A stretch of DNA of 64,000 nt from CBDBIG01 sp965205845 [NCBI: bacterium]. Lineage in GTDB: Bacteria > SAR324. Location of the stretch: assembly GCA_965205845.1 (NCBI GenBank), contig CBDBIG010000005.1:682001-746000 (forward strand), given 5' to 3'. Below, in pieces: positions 35,692 to 44,535 of the stretch (its first letter is position 1; each line of letters starts with the position of its first letter). The position numbers and the translations under genes were made by a program. Below the pieces are notes generated by a model. It had not been told where the DNA came from. It ran no database searches and worked only from the letters and a program-made list of their open reading frames with translations.

Positions 35692-36999
35692 TTAAACGAA
35701 CCCGTTAGGCGTGCTCGAGAACCGCCAAGTGACCTGACTGCCTAATGCCGCTCGCAAGCGCCGCAAATGGTTTGGCATACCTAGAACACGTAGATATATC
35801 AACCCATCCCTCCAGTCAGTTTCTTGCACACTGCACAAGCGATGCACCTGATGCAAGGCATGGTCTGCGCTTGGAGCCATGCACACCTCCGCTTCTAGCA
35901 AGCTCTGGGCAAAAAAATGCATTATCTTTTTGTACAAAGCACGGCAGTTCCCCGATATAGCAGAAACAAACACCGCGTGGGGATATTTTTTTTGTAAAAG
36001 CAGGCGCTGCATTTTTTCGAGACGATCGATTTTGTTAAAAATGAGTACGCGCGGTTGGTGTGTGGCTTGAATTTGTTCCAGGGTTTCCTCAGTAATTGCC
36101 ATACAGGTCTCATACGCTTCGCGGCTTGCATCCACCACGTGTAGCAGTAAATCGGCATCGCGCGCCACCTCAAGGGTTGATTGGAAAGAGGCAACCAGCT
36201 GGTGAGGAAGGTCACCAATAAAGCCCACCGTATCGGTCAGCAGGTATGGTGGTGCGGGGTGCGCACGCAGCACTCTGGCTTTGGAATCAAGGGTGGAAAA
36301 CAGACGGTTTTCAACCCACTGGGTGCTGCCCGTTAAGCGGTTCATGAGGGTTGATTTGCCTGCATTGGTGTAGCCTACCAAAATGGCGTGTAAACAGTGC
36401 GCGTTGCGCCGTTTTTTTTGTACGCTTCGCACCTTACCTAGGTGCTTGAGCGTGCGTCGCAGCTGACCAATGCGTTGGCGAATCAGGCTCCGATCGACAT
36501 CAATCTGCTTTTCGCCAATCCCTTTTGAACCCGCAATGCCGCCGCGTTCACGGTCAAGATGGGCCCACATACCCACCAAGCGGGGGAGCATGTATTCCAT
36601 CTCAGCAAGTTCTACCTGTTTTTGTGCTTCTTTACTGCGTGCACTACGCTTAAAAATATCTAAAATAACCTGGGTGCGATCAAGGGTCATGTAGCCAAGG
36701 GCACGCTCAATCTGTATCCCTTGAGAGGGAGAGAGTTGCCCATCAAAAACGGCTGCATCGGCCTTTGCATTGGCCATGCATTGCTTGAGTTCGGCCAATT
36801 TTCCTGGACCAAAAACGAAGGCGGGGTGAAAACTTTGGCGTACCTGCACCATTTTCCCCAACACACGGCAACCGGCACTCAATACCAGCTCTGCCAGTTC
36901 ATTCAAGGAGTGCTCGGCCTGGGCCGAACTTTCGGTAGGCTTGCGCAAAGCCATCAAAAAAACCCCCAGCGGGCCATCGTTTTCGATGGTTGCATGCAT
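35692..36999 (-). CDS. hflX: GTPase HflX
   Basis: A 435-residue ribosome-associated GTPase that rescues stalled or heat-damaged ribosomes in relatives. Start at ATG 36999 with an AAGGA site eight bases upstream (the preceding TTG is not needed). The N-terminal HflX domain has FVFGPGKLAELKQCM and FDGQLSPSQGIQIERAL; the linker has GGIAGSKGIGEKQIDVDRSLIRQRI. The G domain has G1 GYTNAGKSTLMNRL, G3 DTVGFIGDLP, and N-K-x-D in IFNKIDRLE. The short C-terminal domain follows. Length matches the family. Confidence 0.94.
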   Translation of the reverse strand: MHATIENDGPLGVFLMALRKPTESSAQAEHSLNELAELVLSAGCRVLGKMVQVRQSFHPAFVFGPGKLAELKQCMANAKADAAVFDGQLSPSQGIQIERALGYMTLDRTQVILDIFKRSARSKEAQKQVELAEMEYMLPRLVGMWAHLDRERGGIAGSKGIGEKQIDVDRSLIRQRIGQLRRTLKHLGKVRSVQKKRRNAHCLHAILVGYTNAGKSTLMNRLTGSTQWVENRLFSTLDSKARVLRAHPAPPYLLTDTVGFIGDLPHQLVASFQSTLEVARDADLLLHVVDASREAYETCMAITEETLEQIQATHQPRVLIFNKIDRLEKMQRLLLQKKYPHAVFVSAISGNCRALYKKIMHFFAQSLLEAEVCMAPSADHALHQVHRLCSVQETDWRDGLIYLRVLGMPNHLRRLRAALGSQVTWRFSSTPNGFV

Positions 37000-37170
37000 C
37001 AAGGTGTTCCTTATGAGTTCGCTCCATGTTCGAAATAGGGTTTAGACATGGGGTAAGGCACCCCCCAGCCCCGCTCGCACACAGCGCATGGGAGGCTGCC
37101 ATTAACAACCCTAAATCCTAAGGGGGACAGGGTACTTCGCGCACTTTTCCATTGAAAAGTCAAGTTAAAG

Positions 37171-38043
37171 TTAACCCGTTGTGCACCACCCATCGTCAAG
37201 GGTAAGGCATTGGCCTTTCATGCGTACTGCGTGCTCGCTAGCAAGCCAGGCCACTGCATGGGCAATATCATGGGGTTCAAGTGGGGTTTTTAGGGTATGG
37301 CGTGCACTAAAATTTTCCATGCCCGTCGCCTCATTTTTTGCAAAGCCTTGTGTCATCTGAAGTGCCATGGGAGAATTTACCGTACCCGGGCACACTGCAT
37401 TGACGCACACACCATGCGGACCCAGCTCTGCCGAAAGGGCCCGGGTAAGCCCGATTAAAGCATGTTTGGCACTCACATAAGCACTGGCATGAGAGAGCCC
37501 CATTAGGCCTGCCACAGACGCGATATTGATGATGCGCCCCCAGCGTTGTTTGCACATATGAGATAAGGCACGCTGGGCACCAAAAAAAGCGGCATCTACA
37601 ATGACCTGGTGATGCAAACGCCACAAAGCACTGCTGGTTTCTAACACGCTGCAAAGTTTACCAATTCCCGCATTGTTTACCAAAATATCCACATTGCCCC
37701 AACGCTTTTCAATGGTGCTAAACGCCGTATGAAGTGCGCTTTGTTGGCGAACATCCGCCTGCAAACCATACACGCTACAGCCCATTTTTTGTAGCGCATC
37801 AACGGTTTGCTGCAATGCCTTAGGGGGGGCCAACGGATAGTACGGTTCAAAAGATTTTACCGTTTCTAGGGTTGCATCCAGCAAAATGGTGGTGGCACCT
37901 TGCAAAGCCAATTGCCCTGCAATGGCTTTTCCAATACCACGCGCCGCCCCCGTAACCAAAGCAATGCGCCCGCTTAAAGAAGGTTGGTTGGCTGGCTTGC
38001 CCAAAGCGTTGGGCAGGGGGGTTGGCCTTGGTAAGGGTTGCAT
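37171..38043 (-). CDS. Short-chain dehydrogenase (3-hydroxybutyrate dehydrogenase-like)
   Basis: A 290-residue classical SDR. The start MQPLPRPTPLPN is chosen; upstream residues look like leader. The NAD-binding TGAARGIG, the NNAG region (VNNAGIGKL), catalytic Ser in INIASVAG, and YVSAK with Tyr and Lys of the active site are all present. The C-terminal LTLDDGWCTTG resembles D-3-hydroxybutyrate dehydrogenases (IxVDGGWTAQ), supporting but not proving that activity. An insertion (VKSFEPYYPLAPPKALQ) lies after the cofactor strand. It stands alone, between hflX and a decayed region. Confidence 0.84.
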   Translation of the reverse strand: MQPLPRPTPLPNALGKPANQPSLSGRIALVTGAARGIGKAIAGQLALQGATTILLDATLETVKSFEPYYPLAPPKALQQTVDALQKMGCSVYGLQADVRQQSALHTAFSTIEKRWGNVDILVNNAGIGKLCSVLETSSALWRLHHQVIVDAAFFGAQRALSHMCKQRWGRIINIASVAGLMGLSHASAYVSAKHALIGLTRALSAELGPHGVCVNAVCPGTVNSPMALQMTQGFAKNEATGMENFSARHTLKTPLEPHDIAHAVAWLASEHAVRMKGQCLTLDDGWCTTG

Positions 38044-38439
38044 AACGGCAGTTTCAAAGCATTGTGCTGGCGTGAAGAGGGTTTTTTGCACGCACTCTCT
38101 CGAAAACCAAAGTATCTGGTCTCTAAGCACAAGCAAAGGGGGTAGGCAAAAAGGAAAGGAGGTTTTTAGCGTATTTTTGGTGGTTAATAGGGTTTTCGAG
38201 GCAGATCCTTATCAAAACAGCCTGCAGTCGATCGAGCCTCCGTGATTCACGGCCGATTCGAATCAAAATAACCCTTCATAAGCAACGTATCCAAACCACC
38301 CTAATCGTTAAAACCCGAGGTAGTACCAGTGATATTCTATGAAGCCACAACACTGGACTTTAGGCATAAATGACCGTGGGTCTTCTTTTGTTTAAATGCT
38401 TTAAAGCACTGCGATGCTTGGGCTGTGTGGCAGAGCAGG

Positions 38440-38735
38440 TGCTGCTGCACACGGGGGTCTACGCACACGAGGTATTTGAAAACTTGCTAAAACAAGACCC
38501 CCAAAACTTTGACCGACATCCAGCGTGCCCAACGCTTTTTTTGCCTCCATAAAATGTCTTTTGGCAGTTTGGCTAAGGCGTTTGGCTACTCAAAAAAAAG
38601 CCCCGCACGCAACTTACAACCCTTAAAAAAGCCTTTAAGCACGCCCACCATGCCCTTAAAAAGGGTGCATCTTGAGTGCAAACCTTGGCCAAGACGTGCT
38701 CAACCGCTACGATGCAAAAAACACCCCCTTCTACT
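38440..38735 (+). pseudogene. Broken D12-class DNA adenine methyltransferase fragment
   Basis: Three reading-frame pieces in sequence match the C-terminal half of a D12-class N6-adenine DNA methyltransferase: VYAHEVFENLLKQDPQN in one frame, TDIQRAQRFFCLHKMSFG (then FGYSKKSPARNLQ...LKRVHLEC) in a second from 38512, and NRYDAKNTPFYCS in a third near 38700. In intact relatives these read continuously as ...LTDIQRAARFFYLxKLSFGGK...RYDxxxTxFYxDPPY. Here the DPPY catalytic motif is not reached, and the N-terminal FxGxG cofactor motif is absent. At least two frameshifts and truncation at both ends make it non-functional. Probably a relic of a prophage or restriction system. Confidence 0.72.
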
Positions 38736-38759
38736 GCTCCACGTTCCGAGCACCCTGGC

Positions 38760-39205
38760 AGGGGGCCCCGCGAAAGGCTGGCCAGACAGGTCCTAGTTTT
38801 TACCCAAACCGCCTTAAAACAAGCCGGGGCAGAGCGAGAGCGCGGGTCGAAGGGCTGCGTTTTGCACCCCCCTAACCGCTTTAGTGGGTATCTACAGTCA
38901 AGGTCTTGCGCCTCTAATGGATTTATCGCAAACCTAAAGAAAGGCACCCTTGCTATTTGGTGGTAAGCATTTTGCCAAGCGGCATTGTAAATCCCTTTCG
39001 AACGCGGTTTGCCTCTTCGAAACCCTTCGAATTAAGTGCCGGCCGAGTGGCGTTCCATGTGAACGAAAAACGCGTAAACTCGCATTCCACCGTTTTTTAG
39101 GCCGGTCAATTTACACCACCCTTTTAGCGCAAACACACTGCCCGTAAACTGTTAAAAAACCACAAAAAACCATAATTTTTTGAGCCGTGTAAAAGCAAGT
39201 GTCTC
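38760..39205 (+). repeat. Dispersed repeat, copy B
   Basis: Second full copy of the repeat at 28585-29062. Near-identical blocks include CCAAACCGCCTTAAAACAAG at 38804, CTCTAATGGATTTATCGCAA at 38911 and GGCATTGTAAATCCCTTTCG at 38980. Copy B has lost or gained small segments relative to copy A and carries an extra block (GCCGGCCGAGTGGCGTTCC at 39038) that starts the 174-bp tandem copy C. Confidence 0.87.
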
Positions 39206-39211
39206 GGCACA

Positions 39212-39374
39212 GCCGGCCGAGTGGCGTTCCATGTGAACGAAAAACGCGTAAACCCGCATTCCACCGTTTTTTAGGCCGGTCAATTTACACCACCCTTTTA
39301 GCGCAAACACACTGCCCGTAAACCGTTGAAAAACCACAAAAAACCATAATTTTTTGACCCGTGTAAAAGCAAGT
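39212..39374 (+). repeat. Dispersed repeat, partial tandem copy C
   Basis: Repeats 39038-39201 at a distance of 174 bp, nearly identical (GCCGGCCGAGTGGCGTTCC through AAAAGCAAGTG). A further 28-base tail resembling copy A's end (TGGCAAAGCATG...ACGGGCAC) lies near 39421-39450. Confidence 0.9.
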
Positions 39375-39594
39375 GAACGAGAACACCGCTTAATCCCGCT
39401 TAATCCCGCTATTTTCTAGTGGTGGCAAAGCATGTGAACGGGCACAGTGGCAGGTGGTGTCCCCCAGCACGGGCCTTTTTGATGCCTTTTCTCCTCTGCC
39501 AAGGTGTGCCCTAACGCGGGCCTTTTTTTGTGCTTTGTGGGCCCCTGGGAAGAGAGGCATGAAACAAAACACCACCCAAAAGCCAAAACCGTTT

Positions 39595-40080
39595 TTATTG
39601 GCTGGATGACACAGGGTGTACCTCAAAATTTTGGGTGGATGGATGATAGCAGGCTAAGATTGCCCCATCGGGGCCTTTTTTTTGAATCCCGCACACCAAA
39701 TAGGCAATCCCTGGGGCAATAGGCTGCCCTGCCCATAAAGCGCGGGCCTTGTCCTCATCCGAAAAGTACGCCCCCACCTCAATATGAGAGTGCATGTAGA
39801 TGCGAATAGCCCGTTTTTGGCCTGCCAATTCACGCTCAGTCTGGCGCAACACAAGGGGGTCCATCACATAACCATTTCTACCTGTACGTGGGTAGTGTTG
39901 GGGGTTTTTGGCGTGTAGGGCATTGATGATGTTGGGAATGGGAGTAAAGCCATCCACCGGTGCTTCTTGTCCCACAGGGCCACTTAGCACGCCGCAACTC
40001 TCTTCTGGATAATGTCCCTGCCCGTGGGCGAAACACGCTTCGAGCAAGTTTTTGGAGATTTTTGGAACAACGATAGGCAT
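39595..40080 (-). CDS. JAMM/MPN-family metalloprotease
   Basis: A 161-residue zinc metalloprotease of the bacterial JAMM (Mov34/MPN/PAD-1) group. The catalytic Glu lies in YPEESCGVL; the zinc site reads HSHIEVGAYFSDED, which fits HxH...S..D with the conserved Ser and Asp; a Pro usually found after the second His is Ile here. YVMDPLVLRQTERE is also typical. Start MPIVVPKISKN is preferred over the upstream extension. In other bacteria these enzymes cleave sulfur-carrier or ubiquitin-like proteins, as in the cysteine or thiamine pathways (Mec+/ThiF partners), but no such partner lies nearby. Ends convergent with no gene on the left side. Confidence 0.85.
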   Translation of the reverse strand: MPIVVPKISKNLLEACFAHGQGHYPEESCGVLSGPVGQEAPVDGFTPIPNIINALHAKNPQHYPRTGRNGYVMDPLVLRQTERELAGQKRAIRIYMHSHIEVGAYFSDEDKARALWAGQPIAPGIAYLVCGIQKKGPDGAILACYHPSTQNFEVHPVSSSQ

Positions 40081-40320
40081 GCCATAAGCATAAATGGCGT
40101 TTTTCTTGCTTGTCAATAATATGGGTGTGTTTTCAATCCTCTGTTTGTTCAACAAAAAAGCGTTTACCACTTGGCAGAGCCACCCCCGTTCCCCACAAAA
40201 TAAGGTTTATGCAAAGTGCACTGGATACAAGGATGGTGTTTCAACCTTGATGGGTTGCGTTGCAAACGCTGGATACGCGTGCATTTTCCCAAGTGGTTGG
40301 CTGTGCCATATTCCCGCGGC

Positions 40321-41706
40321 ATGGTGCTGGTTGTGTGGTGTTTTGGTAGCGGGCTTTTATTTAGTGCTTGGGAGAATAACGCCCATGCCCAACGCTTTCG
40401 CCATGAGAGCATCCAAATTACCCAACAAAACCGCCCTCAAGCACTTGGGCCCAGCACTCAGCAAACCGACCCTCAACAAGTGTTTCAAGATGCCCTCCGT
40501 AACCTGCGCGGTAAGCAAGGGATTCATTTACTCACCTTGCCTTTTTTTAGCGATGATATTGACGCTGCCATCACCAAGAAACTCAGCGATTCCTTTTTGA
40601 AAAACCTGCGCAATACGGGGCGTTTTGTCATTGTACAGCAACCTCAATCCCAAATAAAAGAGGGCCCCATTTTGCCAAACCCGCAAACAACCGCTGCCAT
40701 CAACCAAAAAACGGCTTGTGCTGAGATTGCTTGCGGTGTTGCCTTGGCCAAGCAATTGCGTGCAGATCAGGTGTTGGAAGGACGTTTAAGTGGGGTGGCA
40801 TCCCAAGTAAAGGGCGAAGAATTGCAGTATCGTCTGCGGTTGCGTTTGGTTGATGCCATCAACAATCAACTTGAGCACGAAGAAATTCTGGTTTTTTATC
40901 CCGCACAACAATCGGAAACGCTCTACGCGTTGGCCAATCAGCTCTCTGCCAACCTGTTACAACGCGGCCGCGTACTACGTGTTTCCAACCCCACCCAGGT
41001 GCTGGTGGGATTGGGGAGTGAACACGGCATAAAAACGGGTGAACGCATGGTGGTCTTGCGCAATCTTACCCTTGAAAATGAGGGGGAACGCGCAGAACTT
41101 GAGCTTCAACCGATTGCCTTGGTCAAAGTGGTACGTGTGCACGCGCGTACATCTCAGGTTTCCACCTTGCAAGCAGCTATCGAGGTCAGGGCGGCAGACT
41201 ACGTGCACGCCTATCAAAACCCTCTACGTCGCGTGGAATTGCTGGCCACAGCAAGGCGCTCATTGGATGAAGCATGGCGTGATCAGTTGGCCATTCTTGA
41301 ACCCAAAGTAGATTTAACCCCCGTATTGGTGGAAGACGTGGAACGCCTTGACTGGTTGCGCAAGCGGGCCCAGGTTATCGGGCAAAAGCAGTTTTGGAGC
41401 ATGATGAGCTGGGTTGCAGGGGGGATAACATTGTTGGGGTTGGTTAATTTTGACAGTGATTCCTCTCGCCTTGCCATACTGATTGTATCGGGGGGGGTTG
41501 GCGTGCATTCTCTTTTACGCTGGAAGCGCGCCAATTCTGCGTTAGACGTGCTGAATGTCAAAGGGCGTACCAAAAATTGGCTTGGCGACAGTGGGCATGT
41601 CGCCCCACTGGATTTGATTGGGCAAGGCGTTGAACCCTCAGGTATTCAGCCGCAGCAAACGGCTCTGCAAAGCAGTCCTCACCTCAATTGGTATTGGCGC
41701 TTTTAA
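40321..41706 (+). CDS. Secreted protein with TolB-N/FlgT-like architecture
   Basis: A 461-residue exported protein. MVLVVWCFGSGLLFSAWENNAHAQ is a likely signal peptide ending after AHA. Residues about 50-190 look like a TolB N-terminal/FlgT-middle-type domain: DDIDAAITKKLSDSFLKNL, RFVIVQ, then ACAEIACGVALAKQLRADQVLEGRLSG and a beta-rich tail (YRLRLRLVDAINN). A later segment, TQVLVGLGSEHGIKTGERMVVLR, resembles the SH3-like domain of FlgT, where a Gly-Leu-Lys-x-Gly-(D/E) turn is typical. Near residue 365-410 there are two hydrophobic segments (MMSWVAGGITLLGLV, LAILIVSGGVGV). FlgT helps form the flagellar H-ring in Vibrio; here the flagellar link is only suggestive. Confidence 0.6.
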   Translation: MVLVVWCFGSGLLFSAWENNAHAQRFRHESIQITQQNRPQALGPSTQQTDPQQVFQDALRNLRGKQGIHLLTLPFFSDDIDAAITKKLSDSFLKNLRNTGRFVIVQQPQSQIKEGPILPNPQTTAAINQKTACAEIACGVALAKQLRADQVLEGRLSGVASQVKGEELQYRLRLRLVDAINNQLEHEEILVFYPAQQSETLYALANQLSANLLQRGRVLRVSNPTQVLVGLGSEHGIKTGERMVVLRNLTLENEGERAELELQPIALVKVVRVHARTSQVSTLQAAIEVRAADYVHAYQNPLRRVELLATARRSLDEAWRDQLAILEPKVDLTPVLVEDVERLDWLRKRAQVIGQKQFWSMMSWVAGGITLLGLVNFDSDSSRLAILIVSGGVGVHSLLRWKRANSALDVLNVKGRTKNWLGDSGHVAPLDLIGQGVEPSGIQPQQTALQSSPHLNWYWRF

Positions 41707-41739
41707 AGAAAACCATTTGGGTTACCCTTAATGGCGGGT

Positions 41740-42645
41740 TTATAAAAAGCGTTGAAGGATACTTTGGGCACGGTGCACGGCACTCCGCCCAGCATCAATC
41801 GCTTTTTGACCCAAATGAAAATCCAGCAAACCCATATGTTCAATAGGCACATCAAGCACAAAATTGGCAGGCTCTGCTTTAAGGCGATAGCTACCCACCT
41901 GCCCTACCAAAGTGTCCACCGCACTCCCGAGGGCATTGAGGTAGGAAGGTTGAGTGGACGGACCTTGTTGTACGGTCGGGTTAGGATGTTTTGGTAAAAA
42001 GGTAGCGCGGGCCCCATCCTTTTGGCGGATGGGGGAAGTTTCAAAATTGTGTACGGGCACAATACGTACGGCAATCACAATATCAACCCCCAAAGCGCGG
42101 CATAGCGAAATGGGTAACGGATTCACAACCGCGCCATCCATAAGCCATTGCTTGCCATTCCACGCGGGTGAAAATAAAACGGGCAATGAAATTGAGGCAC
42201 GTACGGCATCGGTTAAGAGCCCGTCCGTCATCCAGACCTCTTTGCCTTGCATGGTGCAGGCAACTGCGCCATAGCGCACAGGAAGCTGTGAAATGAGGGA
42301 AGGTACAATAAAGGGCTCAAGGTGTTTCATCACTTTGGTACCTTTGGTTAACCCTCCTTTTCGTGGCCATGAAATCTCAAACAAACGCCAAATGGAACTG
42401 CGTGTATAGGTAATAACTTGTTGTTCAAGGGCATCAAGGGTGTTGCTCGCGTAAGCAGCCCCCACCAATGCACCCATGGAGCAGCCCGCAACGGCATGCA
42501 CAGGGTATTGCATCTTTTTAAGTGCTTGCAGCACGCCAATATGGGCCATGCCCCTTGCCACACCAGCACTTAAAGCAAAACCAATCCTGGGTCGAGATCG
42601 GCGGTTTTTTGAAAGGCGGAGCCATTTTGGTAAAAAAAATGTCAT
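41740..42645 (-). CDS. Patatin-like phospholipase (RssA/YchK-like)
   Basis: A 301-residue serine lipase. Start at ATG 42645 (an in-frame TTG lies three codons upstream). Active-site elements are the oxyanion loop GFALSAGVARGMAHIGVL, the nucleophile Ser in VAGCSMGALVGA, and the catalytic Asp in WLMDGAVVNPLP (DG[A/G]). This matches the bacterial NTE/RssA group. No signal peptide or membrane helix is seen. Lipid substrate unknown. The gene converges on the FlgT/TolB-like gene. Confidence 0.9.
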   Translation of the reverse strand: MTFFLPKWLRLSKNRRSRPRIGFALSAGVARGMAHIGVLQALKKMQYPVHAVAGCSMGALVGAAYASNTLDALEQQVITYTRSSIWRLFEISWPRKGGLTKGTKVMKHLEPFIVPSLISQLPVRYGAVACTMQGKEVWMTDGLLTDAVRASISLPVLFSPAWNGKQWLMDGAVVNPLPISLCRALGVDIVIAVRIVPVHNFETSPIRQKDGARATFLPKHPNPTVQQGPSTQPSYLNALGSAVDTLVGQVGSYRLKAEPANFVLDVPIEHMGLLDFHLGQKAIDAGRSAVHRAQSILQRFL

Positions 42646-42865
42646 GGCATCCAAAAAACCGCAGTGACGATTAAAAAAAGCAAAGGGGCCGGCGATAACG
42701 GTGTTGCAGTAGGGGGACCGATTAGGATACGAGCAAAGGCACTGGCAAAAACAGCACGTGGTATAGTATACACGTTTACTAAAAGTATCCTTCGTTCATG
42801 CATTGACTTTTATACATTCTCCCACCATCACCACCTCAGCATGGGTAATTTTTTAAAACTCCCTT

Positions 42866-44164
42866 ATGCCTTACCCAGCCATTTTGAATGTAGCACCCAT
42901 TACCAAATTGTGCGGTAGTGTGGTGCTGCCTGGCTCAAAAAGCCTCTCGAATCGCGCATTGCTCCTAAGTGCCCTTGCTTGTGGCAATACCACCTTGCGC
43001 AATGTACTTGATAGTGAAGATACCCAGGTGATGGTGCAAGCCTTAAAGGAGCTAGGGGTTGGGATAACAGGTGAATTAGGTAGCGGAAAACTCAAAATAC
43101 AAGGGTGTGGGGGGGCATTTCCCGCAAAAACGTGCAGATTACACCTAGGCAATGCCGGTACTGCCATGCGTCCGTTAACCGCAGCCCTCACGTTGGGTGA
43201 AGGCGTGTTTTACGTACAAGGTAGCGCCCGGATGCATGAACGCCCCATTGCCGATTTGGTTGATGCGTTAACCCAACTTGGGGCAAATATTGGGTATGAG
43301 GCAAAAGAAGGTTTTCCACCATTACGGATTGAAGCAAAGGGCCTGCAAGGTGGCCATGCAGTGTTTAGTGGACGTATTAGCAGCCAGTACCTAAGTGCTT
43401 TGCTCATCGTAGGGGCACTGGCAAAAACCCCGCTTTGTTTGCATGTTGCAGACACATTGGTGTCACGCCCCTATGTGGAGATGACCATCCGCCTTTTGGA
43501 GTGCTTTGGGGTGCTGGTTGAAACTCCCGATGCTTTTACCTTTAAACCGCAGTGCCATGGTATAGGCTTACAATCGCCAAAGGAGTTCCATGTGGAAGGC
43601 GATGCTTCCTCGGCCTCCTATTTTTTAGCGGGCGCAGCATTAACGGGAGGCAAGGTCATCGCACATGGGTGCGGCAAAAACAGTTGGCAAGGCGATGTGG
43701 GTTTTGCAACCGTATTGGCTCGGATGGGTGCTAAGGTAGAATGGGGCGGGGACTGGGTGCGCGTAACGGGTCGTAAGCAGGCATTGCAGGGTTTGGATGT
43801 GGATATGAATACCATGCCCGATGCCGCGATGACCTTGGCTGTAATGGGCTTGTTTACGCAGGGTCCCGTTACCGTGCGTGGGGTTGCCAATTGGCGGGTT
43901 AAAGAAACCGACCGAATGGCCGCTTTGTCGAATGAACTCACCAAGTTAGGTGCTCGTACAGAAATTGGTGAAGATTGGCTGAGGGTCAGCGCACCAACAC
44001 CGTTAAAGCCTGCCCAAATTGCCGTTTACGATGATCATCGGATGGCCATGGCATTTTCCCTGGTAGCATGTGGTGGTATGAGCATTCCTATCGAAAACCC
44101 TAACTGTGTGCAAAAAACTTTCCCTCAATATTTTCAGGTACTTGATCGATTACGCCATGGCTAA
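42866..44164 (+). CDS. aroA: 3-phosphoshikimate 1-carboxyvinyltransferase (EPSP synthase)
   Basis: A 432-residue cytoplasmic enzyme of the shikimate pathway, joining shikimate-3-phosphate and PEP. Signatures: GSVVLPGSKSLSNRALLLSALA near the N terminus, LHLGNAGTAMRPLTAAL (with the LGNAGTA(M/T)R signature), RMHERPIADLVDAL, SRPYVEMTI, VEGDASSASYFLAGA, VANWRVKETDRMAALSNEL and DDHRMAMAFSLVA. The Gly of LGNAGTAMRP makes it the ordinary glyphosate-sensitive-type motif. Length is normal. A small coding frame overlaps its last eight bases. Confidence 0.97.
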   Translation: MPYPAILNVAPITKLCGSVVLPGSKSLSNRALLLSALACGNTTLRNVLDSEDTQVMVQALKELGVGITGELGSGKLKIQGCGGAFPAKTCRLHLGNAGTAMRPLTAALTLGEGVFYVQGSARMHERPIADLVDALTQLGANIGYEAKEGFPPLRIEAKGLQGGHAVFSGRISSQYLSALLIVGALAKTPLCLHVADTLVSRPYVEMTIRLLECFGVLVETPDAFTFKPQCHGIGLQSPKEFHVEGDASSASYFLAGAALTGGKVIAHGCGKNSWQGDVGFATVLARMGAKVEWGGDWVRVTGRKQALQGLDVDMNTMPDAAMTLAVMGLFTQGPVTVRGVANWRVKETDRMAALSNELTKLGARTEIGEDWLRVSAPTPLKPAQIAVYDDHRMAMAFSLVACGGMSIPIENPNCVQKTFPQYFQVLDRLRHG

Positions 44165-44381
44165 ATCAAAGACGGTCCCCGTTGGTTTAAATGCCGTTGT
44201 TGTGCTAAACACACTGGCCAGTTTGATGGAAGAGGCCCGCGGGAAATTGGCACAAAACGAAGCGGCCCTCGACCGTGTGGTCATGCTAAAAGCACTGGCC
44301 GAACACCTGGGAGTTAAGCAGCGTGTGCTTTTGCAACGCGGCTTCGAACGGGCGTATCGCCAATTGGTAGAAGGTGTTTAA
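44157..44381 (+). CDS. Small protein overlapping the end of aroA
   Basis: A 74-residue, basic, helical protein starting MAKSKTVPVGLNAVVV with ATG overlapping the aroA stop by 8 bases (translational coupling arrangement). It has LNTLASLMEEARGKLAQNEAALDRVVMLKALAEHLGVKQR, a predicted amphipathic helix. No domain recognised. Support comes from the tight overlap, the absence of a competing frame and its plausible composition. Its last codons lie inside a 77-bp duplication. Confidence 0.5.
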   Translation: MAKSKTVPVGLNAVVVLNTLASLMEEARGKLAQNEAALDRVVMLKALAEHLGVKQRVLLQRGFERAYRQLVEGV

Positions 44382-44524
44382 CTGAGAAGTTCTTTGTTGG
44401 CTTTGCTTGCAAAAAATGTGATAGGGGCTGGTGCCCAGTAACCGTGGAAGGTGTTTAACTGAGAAGTTCTTTGTTGGCTTTGCTTGCAAAAAATGTGATA
44501 GGGGCTGGTGCCCAGTAACCGTGG
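44371..44524 (+). repeat. 77-bp tandem duplication over a stop codon
   Basis: Two copies (44371-44447 and 44448-44524) of the end of the small gene, its TAA and the following spacer. Apart from the flanking base before each copy they look identical. Together with the aroA overlap it leaves a second, unused stop and no separate terminator. The FlhG gene ends at 44536 on the other strand. Confidence 0.93.
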
Positions 44525-44535
44525 AAGGGGTTGTA

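Larger units (their letters stand above)
38044..39594. other. Decayed region with methyltransferase remnant and repeats
   Basis: About 1.5 kb without an intact gene. It holds the methyltransferase pseudogene (38440-38735), repeat copies B and C (38760-39374), a 28-base repeat tail near 39421 and short tandem DNA at 39387-39410. The rest gives no recognisable product. Confidence 0.6.

Noticed and set aside
38760-39374. An intact insertion sequence
   Set aside because: No transposase frame, no clear terminal inverted repeats and no target-site duplication visible.
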